Assembly (NCBI GenBank): GCA_947627905.1
Contig: CANQXX010000001.1
Location: 86,315 to 150,314 of the forward strand
Direction of reading: 5' to 3'
Length of the DNA stretch: 64,000 nucleotides
DNA from: an uncultured Clostridia bacterium
GTDB taxonomy: Bacteria; Bacillota; Clostridia; Oscillospirales; Ruminococcaceae
The position numbers and the translations under genes are program-made. Below the pieces are notes generated by a model. The model was not told the DNA's origin and ran no database searches. It saw only the letters and a list, made by a program, of their open reading frames with translations. Of the stretch, positions 1 through 7,650 are shown piece after piece. Numbering within the stretch: position 1 is the stretch's first letter; every line of letters starts with the position of its first letter.

Positions 1-1
1 T

Positions 2-223
2 TCCTCAAACGGAACAAATATTTCCTCCGATGAAGAATGTGTGATATTTTCGGGAATTTCAAGCAAGCGGCTTGATGTTCTGCTGAAAAATATGCGCAAT
101 ACAGGGCTTGACATTCCTCTGAAAGCAGTTGTGACTGCTTATAACCAGAATATGAGCCTTGACAGGCTTATTTCAGAACTGAAAAAAGAACACGAAGCCG
201 TCGGAAAAACCAAGAAACGATAA
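2..223 (+). CDS. DUF3783 family protein, C-terminal part (5' end outside window)
   Basis: The reading frame is already open at the left edge and ends at 223, so only the last 73 residues are visible. An internal ATG at 41 is not a convincing start because the frame runs upstream with the same composition. The segment VIFSGISSKRLD, then LKAVVTAYNQNM and LISELKKEHE, fits the short DUF3783 domain of clostridia, whose role is unknown. The lysine-rich C-terminus (KTKKR) is the natural end. No terminator hairpin follows; the next promoter begins about 15 bases downstream. The family call is by eye. Confidence 0.6.
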   Translation, partial: SSNGTNISSDEECVIFSGISSKRLDVLLKNMRNTGLDIPLKAVVTAYNQNMSLDRLISELKKEHEAVGKTKKR

Positions 224-238
224 TTTTGCCGTTATCTC

Positions 239-266
239 TTGACTTTTCCGTCAAAAGTAGTATACT
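239..266 (+). promoter_or_regulatory. Promoter for pduL
   Basis: TTGACT at 239-244 and TATACT at 261-266 are separated by 16 bases, a good vegetative (sigma-A type) match. The predicted transcript would have a leader of about 45 bases ending in the AAGGAAGG ribosome site just before the ATG at 316. Confidence 0.6.
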
Positions 267-315
267 GGTATTATAGGAAAATTTCCGAAATTCTAAAACA
301 AGGAAGGTCATTTAT

Positions 316-894
316 ATGTCACAGCAGTTTATAGTTGAAACATCAGCTCGTCACGTTCACGTTACACAGGAAGCTCTTGAGATACTTTTCGGCAAGGGTG
401 CAGCACTTACAAAGAAAAAAGATCTTTCCCAGCCGGGTCAGTTCGCTTGTGAAGAGCGTGTTGAAGTCGTAGGTCCAAAGAAATCCCTTGCAAATGTTTC
501 TATCCTCGGACCTGTCCGTCCTGCCAATCAGGTAGAACTTTCTGCAACCGACGCACGTTCTATCGGTATCACCGCTCCTATCCGTGAAAGCGGAGATCTG
601 GCTGGCTCAGCAGGCTGCAAGATCGTTGGTCCATGCGGCGAGATCGAAATAAATGAAGGCGTTATCATCGCAAAGAGACATATACACCTTACTCCCGCAG
701 ACGCCGAAGAGCTTGGCGTTAAGGATAAGGACGTTGTTTATGTCAAGGTAGATACTGACGGAAGAAAAGCTATCCTCGGCGATGTTGTTTGCCGTGTTTC
801 GGAAAAATTTGCCCGCGCTATGCACATTGACACAGACGAGGCAAATGCTATTTCGGCAACTCCTTCACTTATGGGTGAAATTTACAGAATGTAA
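316..894 (+). CDS. pduL: Phosphate propanoyltransferase (PduL-type phosphotransacylase)
   Basis: The 192-residue product matches the PduL family, which swaps CoA and phosphate on short acyl groups (acetyl or propionyl) and is unrelated to Pta. It has the two beta-barrel halves with the metal-binding histidines: RHVHV at residues 12-16 and KRHIHLT in the second half. The length is normal for PduL. There is no microcompartment gene nearby and no encapsulation peptide stands out, so this is probably the free cytosolic housekeeping enzyme that links acetyl-CoA to acetyl phosphate. AAGGAAGG lies 7 bases before the ATG. It is a single-gene unit with its own promoter and a terminator at 913-946. Confidence 0.9.
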   Translation: MSQQFIVETSARHVHVTQEALEILFGKGAALTKKKDLSQPGQFACEERVEVVGPKKSLANVSILGPVRPANQVELSATDARSIGITAPIRESGDLAGSAGCKIVGPCGEIEINEGVIIAKRHIHLTPADAEELGVKDKDVVYVKVDTDGRKAILGDVVCRVSEKFARAMHIDTDEANAISATPSLMGEIYRM

Positions 895-912
895 TTTATC
901 TTTGCATACATA

Positions 913-946
913 AAATGCGGAGCGTTAAAAGCGCTCCGCATTTTTT
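913..946. terminator. Bidirectional terminator between pduL and the leftward operon
   Basis: A perfect stem AATGCGGAGCG / CGCTCCGCATT with a short TTAAAAG loop is followed by TTTTTT on the plus strand and preceded by AAAA, so it can stop pduL and also the leftward operon that ends at 959. Confidence 0.9.
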
Positions 947-958
947 AATATTATTTGT

Positions 959-1312
959 TTATGGTTCTTTCCAAAATTCACCTTTGTGAAAATTCAAGTT
1001 TCCGAGAGGCTTTGAAGTCAAGCGAAATTTCACACACCCGTCAGGGCAGATAATTGTCTTGCTGTACTTACTGTCCCCTCCAAGATTCTTTAAATCACCA
1101 CCGCTTCGCACTGCCTCCATAATAGGGTACACAATCATCATTGTTTTACTGCAAATACCATATCCCTCACTATTTACAGGACAACCGTAAGTACAACAAT
1201 AAGTATCGCCTATTTCCTCACCGTTGCGGCAATAATTTTCAGTGTGGTCACCTTGAAGAAATCCTATAACTTCAATTTTAAACTCGTATTCTTCATCATA
1301 CCATTTTTTCAT
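959..1312 (-). CDS. TIGR04076 family cysteine-containing protein
   Basis: A 117-residue cytosolic protein of the TIGR04076 type: an N-terminal YEFKIEVI strand, a central cysteine-rich stretch (CRNG, CCTYGCP) and a C-terminal CPDGCVKFRL motif. The spaced cysteines suggest metal binding or redox chemistry, but no function is established for this family. GAGAGGG lies 8 bases before the ATG. It is the last gene of the leftward operon, 39 bases after ahcY, and ends at a strong terminator. Confidence 0.7.
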   Translation of the reverse strand: MKKWYDEEYEFKIEVIGFLQGDHTENYCRNGEEIGDTYCCTYGCPVNSEGYGICSKTMMIVYPIMEAVRSGGDLKNLGGDSKYSKTIICPDGCVKFRLTSKPLGNLNFHKGEFWKEP

Positions 1313-1351
1313 ATGTTTACCCTCTCAAATCACAATCTGTTTAAGACAACA

Positions 1352-2602
1352 TTATTCCGCCTGCCAGCTGTTAAGGTATTTTTCCTGAACGTCTGTCAGC
1401 TTGTCAATTTCCATGCCCCAGTAACGGATCTTTCTTTCTGCTACCTCACGGTCAATGTATTTCGGAACGTCGATTATCTTTTCCGTCAGCGAATCTTTAT
1501 TTTTAACAAGATGAAGCGCGGACAAAGCCTGTATAGCAAAGCTCATATCCATTATCTCCGCAGGGTGTCCGTCACCGGCAGCAAGATTTACAAGGCGTCC
1601 TTCCGCAATTACATATATCCACTTGCCGCTGTCAAGACGATAGCCCTGAATATTGTTACGGGCAACTTTTGTTTCAACGGCAATTTTCTTCAGCGTGGCA
1701 ACGTCTACTTCAACATCGAAATGTCCTGCATTGCAGCAGATAGCCCCGTCTTTCATAACACGGAAACTTTCCTCAGTGATAACGTCCCGGCAGCCTGTTA
1801 CAGTGATGAAGAAATCGCCTATCCTTGCGGCTTCGGTCATTTTCATTACTTTGAAGCCGTCCATTACTGCTTCCATAGCCTTTATAGGGTCAACTTCCGT
1901 AACGATGACTTCCGCACCCAAGCCTTTTGCGCGCATTGCAACGCCTTTTCCGCACCAGCCGTAACCTGCAACTACAACATTCTTTCCTGCAACTATAAGA
2001 TTTGTAGTGCGGTTGATACCGTCCCATACCGATTGTCCCGTACCGTAACGGTTGTCAAAAAGGTGTTTGCAGTCGGCGTTGTTTACAAGCACCATGGGGA
2101 ATTTCAGCTTGTTTTCTTTTGCCATTGCAATAAGGCGGATAATTCCTGTAGTAGTTTCCTCACAGCCGCCGATAACATCTGCTATCTTTTCGGGATATTC
2201 ATTATGAATAAGATTTACCAGATCGCCGCCGTCATCAATTATAATGTTCGGACCTGCTTCTATGACTGCGGCGGTATGGCGGTGATATTCCTCTGCGGTG
2301 GCATTGTACCATGCAAAAACATTAAGTCCTCCGTGAACAAGAGCGGCTGCAACGTCGTCCTGTGTGGAGAGCGGATTGCTTCCGGTGATGTACATCTCCG
2401 CGCCGCCTGCCGCAAGAACGCGGCAAAGATATGCGGTTTTTGCTTCCAAGTGAACGGAAAGAGCAACTTTTATGCCATTGAACGGTTTTTCCTTTGAAAA
2501 TTCTTCCTCAATACCTCTGAGGAGCGGCATATTGCCCTTTACCCACTGTATCTTAGTTTCTCCGCTCTGCCAGAGATCAATATTTCTGATTTCACTGTTC
2601 AT
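1352..2602 (-). CDS. ahcY: Adenosylhomocysteinase (S-adenosylhomocysteine hydrolase)
   Basis: This NAD-dependent enzyme hydrolyses S-adenosylhomocysteine to adenosine and homocysteine in the activated methyl cycle. Visible signatures are the substrate-site block DCKHLFDNRYGTGQS and the Rossmann motif VVAGYGWCGKG near the middle. The 416-residue length fits the shorter bacterial and archaeal form that lacks the roughly 40-residue insertion of the eukaryotic type. Start chosen at 2602: AAAGGA (2612-2617) sits 9 bases upstream of this ATG, whereas the ATG at 2611 directly abuts it. The stop of ybaK overlaps this ribosome site, so the two are probably translationally coupled. No SAH riboswitch is seen because the gene is internal to an operon. 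Confidence 0.93.
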   Translation of the reverse strand: MNSEIRNIDLWQSGETKIQWVKGNMPLLRGIEEEFSKEKPFNGIKVALSVHLEAKTAYLCRVLAAGGAEMYITGSNPLSTQDDVAAALVHGGLNVFAWYNATAEEYHRHTAAVIEAGPNIIIDDGGDLVNLIHNEYPEKIADVIGGCEETTTGIIRLIAMAKENKLKFPMVLVNNADCKHLFDNRYGTGQSVWDGINRTTNLIVAGKNVVVAGYGWCGKGVAMRAKGLGAEVIVTEVDPIKAMEAVMDGFKVMKMTEAARIGDFFITVTGCRDVITEESFRVMKDGAICCNAGHFDVEVDVATLKKIAVETKVARNNIQGYRLDSGKWIYVIAEGRLVNLAAGDGHPAEIMDMSFAIQALSALHLVKNKDSLTEKIIDVPKYIDREVAERKIRYWGMEIDKLTDVQEKYLNSWQAE

Positions 2603-2616
2603 ATTTATCATTCCTT

Positions 2617-3105
2617 TCAAGCCGTAACATCTGCAAATTCAGCATCAAGATATGCGCGAAGTTTTTGCGGATCAGTTATCATCTGTTTTCCTCTTGCGCC
2701 GGCGCTTACGGAAAATGTGTCCATATTTCCGGCGGAAGCATCTATAAATGTCGGGAATTTCTTTTTCATTCCCACCGGAGAACAGCCTCCGCGGATATAT
2801 CCGGTTACGCCGAGGAGATCCTTTACATGAAGCATTTCACATTTTTTATTTCCGGACACTTTTGCCGCTTTTTTCAGATCCAATTCTTTATTCACGGGTA
2901 TGCAGCATACAAAATACCCGGTCTTGTCCCCTTTTAGAACAAGGGTCTTGAATACGGTATCAGGATCGCGCCCAAGCATCTCCGCTGCATGAGTTCCTGA
3001 AAGATCATTTTCATCAACTTCGTACTCCGAAGTTTCAAACTCTATTCCCGCCGCTTCAAGAAGCCGCATTGCATTTGTCCGGTCAGCTTTATTTTTAGAT
3101 GCCAT
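2617..3105 (-). CDS. ybaK: Cys-tRNA(Pro)/Cys-tRNA(Cys) deacylase, YbaK type
   Basis: The 162-residue product is a full-length YbaK/EbsC trans-editing protein that hydrolyses cysteine mischarged on tRNA(Pro). The family landmarks are visible: a lysine in DTVFKTLVLKG, the VNKELDLKKAAK segment, the GYIRGGCSPVGMKKK block and a final SAGARGKQM. Its start overlaps the end of the upstream membrane-protein gene by 11 bases, and its stop lies in the ahcY leader, so it is embedded in the leftward proBA operon. Neighbours are amino-acid biosynthesis genes, including proline synthesis. Confidence 0.92.
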   Translation of the reverse strand: MASKNKADRTNAMRLLEAAGIEFETSEYEVDENDLSGTHAAEMLGRDPDTVFKTLVLKGDKTGYFVCCIPVNKELDLKKAAKVSGNKKCEMLHVKDLLGVTGYIRGGCSPVGMKKKFPTFIDASAGNMDTFSVSAGARGKQMITDPQKLRAYLDAEFADVTA

Positions 3106-4039
3106 GATCAGATTCCACCTTAAGATCAGATTCCTGTATTGCTACAAGCGTCATTTCATCTCCGCGCTTTGAAACAACATATTCAACATATTTATCCGGC
3201 TCCGGCTCATCGTCGGAAGTAAGCGTGAGCCATGCCGGTGTAGGTGAAACATATCCTACCGTAAGAGTGTATCTTTCTCCTACCCTTGAAATGTTCTCTA
3301 TGTAAGGAGAATAGGTAAAATACTTAGGATTTGACGGTATTCTGTAAGACTTTATGCTCTCATCATAATAGAACTGCACATCTGCTCCGAGAATAGACTG
3401 ATGTTCAACACCGATACCTGCTCCGAACAGCTTTGTTACATGCTGTTCAACATCAAGCTCCGGAACTATTATCATATCAAAATCCGATTCATATTTGCTT
3501 TTGTCCTCATAAAGAATAATATCCCATATAGCTGCTGTAAGCATAGTGTCGCTCCTGAGCTTTACCGTCTGGTCGAACGGCGCAGGATCGCATATAACGA
3601 TAGGATAAACAAACCGTGCAAACTCTGTTTTCTGCTGAGTGTTATCGGCAAATTCCCTTATTCTGTCAACTGTATAGCTTATTACCGAAATAAGCCCAAT
3701 TATCGCGAGTATGGAAATAACTATTCCGAACACAAAATATAGCTTTCTTCTTACACCCTCGGGATTTGCTTCCGGCATATCCGGAACTGCCTGTTCGTCG
3801 GCAAATTCGGCAAGCTCTTCATGGCTTTCATCAAGAGCTTCTCCGAACATTTTTTTGATATTGTCTATAGATTCCTTATCCTGCTGCTTCCGTTTCATTT
3901 TTTCAATGTTATCGGAAGGAACGAGCTTAGGAGGTTTCTGAGAATTTTTTGCCGGCTTGTTTTTTTTATTTTTCCTGTCTTTTTCCGGTTCGCCTTTTAT
4001 ATAGGTATCATAATCGAAAAAATCTTTTTTATCGTCCAT
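3095..4039 (-). CDS. Single-pass membrane protein of unknown function
   Basis: About 314 residues: a Lys/Glu/Asp-rich cytoplasmic N-terminus of about 95 residues, one hydrophobic segment (about 98-120, KLYFVFGIVISIL), then an extracytoplasmic domain of about 190 residues with several beta-strand-like stretches. I do not recognise the family. Two starts are possible: a GTG at 4054 directly abutting AAAGGAG, or the ATG at 4039 with a 14-base spacer; the ATG is preferred but not certain. The gene lies 9 to 23 bases after proA and overlaps ybaK, so it is co-transcribed with proline biosynthesis genes, though nothing in the protein ties it to proline. Confidence 0.7.
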   Translation of the reverse strand: MDDKKDFFDYDTYIKGEPEKDRKNKKNKPAKNSQKPPKLVPSDNIEKMKRKQQDKESIDNIKKMFGEALDESHEELAEFADEQAVPDMPEANPEGVRRKLYFVFGIVISILAIIGLISVISYTVDRIREFADNTQQKTEFARFVYPIVICDPAPFDQTVKLRSDTMLTAAIWDIILYEDKSKYESDFDMIIVPELDVEQHVTKLFGAGIGVEHQSILGADVQFYYDESIKSYRIPSNPKYFTYSPYIENISRVGERYTLTVGYVSPTPAWLTLTSDDEPEPDKYVEYVVSKRGDEMTLVAIQESDLKVESDHGI

Positions 4040-4062
4040 GATAAATGCAGGCACTCCTTTCG

Positions 4063-5310
4063 TCAGCGGATCTGACCGTTTCCGTCAATAAGATATTTCA
4101 TTGATGTAAGCTCACGCAGTCCCATAGGTCCTCTTGCGTGCAGCTTCTGAGTGGATATCCCTATTTCCGCCCCGAAGCCGAACATTCCGCCGTCGGTAAA
4201 TCTCGTTGAAGCGTTAACATAAACAGCGGCTGAATCCACCTCGTTCTTGAATTTTTCTGCATTTGCAAGATCATTTGTAACGATACACTCGCTGTGTCCC
4301 GTGCTGTATCTGGCAATATGCTCTATAGCTTCGTCGATACCGGATACCACTTTTACGGAGATTATATAATCAAGAAATTCTTTAGCATAGTCATCTTCAG
4401 CGGCAGGAACAACACATTCTCCCAGTATCTCGGCAGTCCTTTTACAGCCGCGTATTTCCACATTATGTTCATCAAGGCGTTTCTTTATGAGCGGGAGGAT
4501 CTTGTCTGCTATTTTCTCATGAACAAGCAGTGATTCGACAGCATTGCATACAGACGGCCGCTGAGTTTTTCCGTTATCAACTATGTTGACAGCCATATCG
4601 TAGTCTGCGGATTCATCAACATAAACATGACAGTTTCCCACGCCTGTTTCTATAACAGGTACGGAAGCATTTTCCTTTACAGCGCGTATAAGTCCTGCTC
4701 CTCCGCGGGGGATAAGAACATCAAGATATTTGCTGCATTTCATGAGCTGAGTAGTTACTTCCCGTGTTGTATCGTCAACAAACTGCACAGCGTCTGCCGG
4801 AAATCCGCATGAGGATATTGCATCACGCATTATGCTGCACAGTATATTATTTGAATTATACGCTTCTTTTCCGCCGCGCAGGATAACAACGTTTCCCGCT
4901 TTAAGGCAAAGAACAGCCGCATCTACAGTAACATTAGGACGGGATTCAAAAATGATCCCTATTACCCCAAGAGGCACACGGACTTTAGTTATTCTCATGC
5001 CGTTCGGACGAACTGAGCAGAAATCAGCGGAACCGACAGGATCTTCAAGTTTTATAACATCTCGTACACCGTCTGCAATGCCTTTTATCCTTTCGGCGGT
5101 AAGACGGAGCCTGTCCTGCATAACAGGAGAAATGCCGTTTTCCTTTGCCGCTTCAAGGTCTTTCGCATTGGCGGCAAGGATATTATCGGTATTTTCTTCA
5201 ATAGCAGATGCAATTGCTGCAAGAGCATTGTTTTTTTCCTGTGTTGAAGCGCACCTCAGAGCTTTTTCGGAAGCCTTGGCATTTGCTCCAAGCGTTTCTA
5301 TATAAGTCAT
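4063..5310 (-). CDS. proA: Gamma-glutamyl phosphate reductase
   Basis: ProA reduces gamma-glutamyl phosphate to glutamate semialdehyde with NADPH, the second step of proline synthesis. The 415-residue protein has the aldehyde-dehydrogenase fold; RPNVTVD, KAGNVVILRGGKEA and the catalytic cysteine in RPSVCNAVE are visible, as is the C-terminal GPMGLRELTS. The start at 5310 is chosen because GGAGGA lies 6 bases upstream, while the ATG at 5316 directly follows GGAGGA with no spacer. The order proB-proA with an 18-base gap is the classic proline operon. Confidence 0.96.
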   Translation of the reverse strand: MTYIETLGANAKASEKALRCASTQEKNNALAAIASAIEENTDNILAANAKDLEAAKENGISPVMQDRLRLTAERIKGIADGVRDVIKLEDPVGSADFCSVRPNGMRITKVRVPLGVIGIIFESRPNVTVDAAVLCLKAGNVVILRGGKEAYNSNNILCSIMRDAISSCGFPADAVQFVDDTTREVTTQLMKCSKYLDVLIPRGGAGLIRAVKENASVPVIETGVGNCHVYVDESADYDMAVNIVDNGKTQRPSVCNAVESLLVHEKIADKILPLIKKRLDEHNVEIRGCKRTAEILGECVVPAAEDDYAKEFLDYIISVKVVSGIDEAIEHIARYSTGHSECIVTNDLANAEKFKNEVDSAAVYVNASTRFTDGGMFGFGAEIGISTQKLHARGPMGLRELTSMKYLIDGNGQIR

Positions 5311-5328
5311 ATTCATTCCTCCATATAA

Positions 5329-6117
5329 TTATTTTTCTGTAAATATCGTGCCGACAGACTTGCCGTCAAAGAAATCATAAAGAATATACGGATTTCTTCC
5401 GTTGAGGATAGCCATATCCATACCTGCACCAAGAGCAAGCTCCGCGGCATTGAGCTTTGTTACCATTCCGCCGGTACCGAGCTTTGAGCCTGCGCCTCCT
5501 GCAAGAGAACGGATATTGTCATCTATCTTATTTATCACCGGAATAACTTCCGCATCCGGGTTTTCGTTTGGGTTACCGTTATAAAAGCCGTCAATATCCG
5601 AAAGTATGATAAGCATATCCGAACGGCTTATGATACCGACGTGCGCCGCAAGGCTGTCGTTTTCGCCCAGTTCAAGCTCCAGCTCATCAATTGCAACGGT
5701 ATCGTTTTCATTTACTACCGGTATAACATTATGGTCAAGGAGCTTTTCAAAAGTATTTACAACATTGTTTTTGCGCGGAGTGTCAAGTATATATCTTGTC
5801 AGCAGTATCTGTGCAACGGTTATGTTATGTTCACCAAAAAGTTTGTCATACATATACATAAGCTCACACTGTCCTACAGCTGCACAAGCCTGTTTCATAG
5901 GAGTATCCTTAGGACGCTCGGTAAGGCTCATTTTTGACATTCCCAGACCTATTGCTCCGGAAGAAACAAGTATGATCTCCTTTCCGCTGTTATGGATATC
6001 CGAAAGAACTTTTACGAGTTTTTCCACCCTGCGTATGTTCAGCCTTCCGGTCTTGTGCGTCAGCGTTGATGTGCCTACCTTTACAACTATTCTTTTCTTT
6101 TCATTGATATCAAACAT
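5329..6117 (-). CDS. proB: Glutamate 5-kinase (short form without PUA domain)
   Basis: ProB phosphorylates glutamate with ATP at the start of proline synthesis and is the usual proline feedback target. The amino-acid kinase fold is complete: RIVVKVGTSTLT at the N-terminus, VSSGAIGLG, VVNENDTVA and SLAGGAGSKLGTGGM. At 262 residues it ends after the kinase domain and lacks the PUA domain of the roughly 370-residue E. coli enzyme, a common form in Firmicutes. AAAGGCGA precedes the ATG. Located between the dehydrogenase and proA. Confidence 0.95.
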   Translation of the reverse strand: MFDINEKKRIVVKVGTSTLTHKTGRLNIRRVEKLVKVLSDIHNSGKEIILVSSGAIGLGMSKMSLTERPKDTPMKQACAAVGQCELMYMYDKLFGEHNITVAQILLTRYILDTPRKNNVVNTFEKLLDHNVIPVVNENDTVAIDELELELGENDSLAAHVGIISRSDMLIILSDIDGFYNGNPNENPDAEVIPVINKIDDNIRSLAGGAGSKLGTGGMVTKLNAAELALGAGMDMAILNGRNPYILYDFFDGKSVGTIFTEK

Positions 6118-6142
6118 TGTTATCGCCTTTCTATCTATAATA

Positions 6143-7090
6143 TCAGGTGACCGTATTTACAGGATCACCGTTAATAAATGCTTTGAGATTTTCAGCAACT
6201 ATGCCTATCAGACGTTTTCTTGTCTCTAAAGGCGCCCATGCAATGTGCGGAGTGATAATGCAGTTCTTTGCATTTTTCAGAGGAGTTTTTTCTGACATCG
6301 GCTCTTCACACAGAACATCAAGAGCAGCTCCGGCAATTTTTCCGCTGTTAAGAGCAGCTGCAAGATCCGTCTCGTTTACCACGGCTCCCCTGCTGGTATT
6401 TATAACTATGCATGACGGCTTGCAAAGGTCAAGCACATCACGGCATATCAGACCTTTTGTATCTTCCGTAAGGGGACAATGCGCCGTTATAAAATCCGAC
6501 TGTTCAAAAAGTTCTTTCAGACCAACAAATTTTACCGTGCTGTCCTGTTTTGCAGTTCTTGTATTTACGATCACGTTCATATCAAAAGCCTCTGCAATAG
6601 CGGCAACTTTTCTTCCTATAGAACCATAACCGATGATACCGATTGTTTTTCCTGCAAGTTCGGTTATCGGAAAAGCAAAATCCGAGAATGTCTCCGACCT
6701 TATCCAGCCGCCTTCTTTGACATATTCTGCATACTGAGAGGTTTTGCCGGCAAAATACAGTATAAATGAAAACACCTGCTGTGCAACTGCCGACGTTGAA
6801 TATGCAGGAACATTGGAAACGGTTATCCCAAGTCTGCGGCAGGTATCAATATCAATATTATTATATCCGGTAGCGCATAATCCTATATATTTCAAATTCG
6901 GACACGCTTCAAGGATATCTTTTGTAAATGGAGTTTTATTGCACAGGACCGCTTCCGCATATCCGACATTGGAAATTATCTTTTCTGCCGGTGTAAGAGG
7001 ATATTCATCAACGTCTCCGAGTTTATATATTTCTTCAAAGGAAACATCCCCTTTTGAAACTGTTTTAGCTTCAAGGATAGCAATTTTCAT
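6143..7090 (-). CDS. D-isomer-specific 2-hydroxyacid dehydrogenase
   Basis: A 315-residue NAD(P)-dependent oxidoreductase. The Rossmann motif GIIGYGSIGRKVA lies mid-protein, and the catalytic triad of the family is visible as Arg in NTSRGAVV, Glu in LCEEP and His in ITPHIAW. The substrate cannot be told from the sequence; glycerate/hydroxypyruvate or lactate-type activity are possible. GGAAGGAG lies 11 bases before the ATG at 7090. It is the first gene of the leftward operon (with proB, proA, a membrane protein, ybaK and ahcY) and is preceded by a near-consensus promoter. Confidence 0.88.
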   Translation of the reverse strand: MKIAILEAKTVSKGDVSFEEIYKLGDVDEYPLTPAEKIISNVGYAEAVLCNKTPFTKDILEACPNLKYIGLCATGYNNIDIDTCRRLGITVSNVPAYSTSAVAQQVFSFILYFAGKTSQYAEYVKEGGWIRSETFSDFAFPITELAGKTIGIIGYGSIGRKVAAIAEAFDMNVIVNTRTAKQDSTVKFVGLKELFEQSDFITAHCPLTEDTKGLICRDVLDLCKPSCIVINTSRGAVVNETDLAAALNSGKIAGAALDVLCEEPMSEKTPLKNAKNCIITPHIAWAPLETRKRLIGIVAENLKAFINGDPVNTVT

Positions 7091-7127
7091 ATCATGACAG
7101 ACTCCTTCCAGAAAAATAAACATAATT

Positions 7128-7156
7128 ATTATACCATAATATACTTAAAATTTCAA
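7128..7156 (-). promoter_or_regulatory. Promoter of the leftward hydroxyacid dehydrogenase-proBA-ahcY operon
   Basis: On the minus strand, TTGAAA (7151-7156) and TATAAT (7128-7133) are separated by exactly 17 bases. The start codon at 7090 lies about 38 bases downstream. There is no room for a T-box or other riboswitch in this leader. Confidence 0.85.
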
Positions 7157-7257
7157 TACTTACGGTCAAAGCTTTACAACTTATTATTTATCCTGACGAA
7201 ATTCCTTTTGAGATAATGTCTTTTTAATTTAAAAATATTATAAATTTTAAAAAAATG

Positions 7258-7286
7258 TTGAAAAAATTTGTTTATTGTGATATAAT
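7258..7286 (+). promoter_or_regulatory. Promoter for the structured leader upstream of the flavodoxin gene
   Basis: TTGAAA (7258-7263), a 17-base spacer and TATAAT (7281-7286). The predicted start is about 7293, roughly 355 bases before the flavodoxin-fold gene, which implies either a long leader or a separate small RNA. Confidence 0.8.
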
Positions 7287-7290
7287 ATTG

Positions 7291-7470
7291 TAAAAGCAGG
7301 AAAATTACTTGTAAAAGGTAATAAAAATATGACCTGTGTTAAATAAAAGCAGGAAATATTTTGAATAATTTTCCATATCGTAACTAAGTCTGTACACAAG
7401 CAGCAAACGCTTTAGTATATTGCAATTGTTTATACTGCTTTAAATCGCTTCTGTTTGTTGTGCATTTTTA
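7291..7470 (+). ncRNA. Candidate structured leader RNA or small RNA
   Basis: This gene-free interval (7157-7647) holds a strong promoter and then repeated structure. The 13-mer TAAAAGCAGGAAA occurs at 7291-7303 and 7344-7356, each followed closely by a hairpin (ATTACTT/AAGGTAAT at 7304-7322; GGAAATATT/AATAATTTTCC at 7352-7374). A longer bulged hairpin (CACAA..CAAAC at 7395-7408 with GTTTGTTGTG, and AGTATA with TATACT) ends at 7462 and is followed by CATTTTTA, which could be a weak terminator. I could not assign it to a known RNA family. The rest, to 7600, is AT-rich with a possible second -10 (TATAAT near 7563) and nothing else recognisable. Confidence 0.35.
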
Positions 7471-7615
7471 ATAAACATCATCTTTTAAAATTTAAGATTT
7501 GTATAAAATTTATCTATTATTAACATAAAATTCACAAATAAGACAGCATTAATATATATAATTATAATGTATAGTATTTGCTCGACCTTATGAATTATGA
7601 TCAATATACTGCAAT

Positions 7616-7650
7616 AAGGAGGATGCGGCAGGATATTCTGTCCGCTGATG
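7616..7650 (+). promoter_or_regulatory. Ribosome site separated from the start codon by a hairpin
   Basis: A very strong AAGGAGG (7616-7622) lies 25 bases before the ATG at 7648, too far for normal use, and no nearer site exists. The gap contains a stem GCGGCAG / CTG-T-CCGC (7625-7645, one bulge). If folded, it leaves only about 4 unpaired bases between the ribosome site and the ATG. An ATG at 7623 abuts the site directly and opens only a short 35-codon frame. Confidence 0.5.

Noticed and set aside
1244..2497. 417-residue plus-strand ORF opposite ahcY
   Set aside because: It is the antisense shadow of the well-supported ahcY gene, with no ribosome site and an unnatural Phe/Cys-rich composition.
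6118..7127. T-box or other riboswitch upstream of the proBA operon
   Set aside because: The leader from the promoter to the first gene is only about 38 bases; there is no room for such an element.
7291..7470. Identification of the structured leader as 6S RNA
   Set aside because: Length is about right but the 5' and 3' ends do not pair into the long rod with central bubble, so I leave it unassigned.
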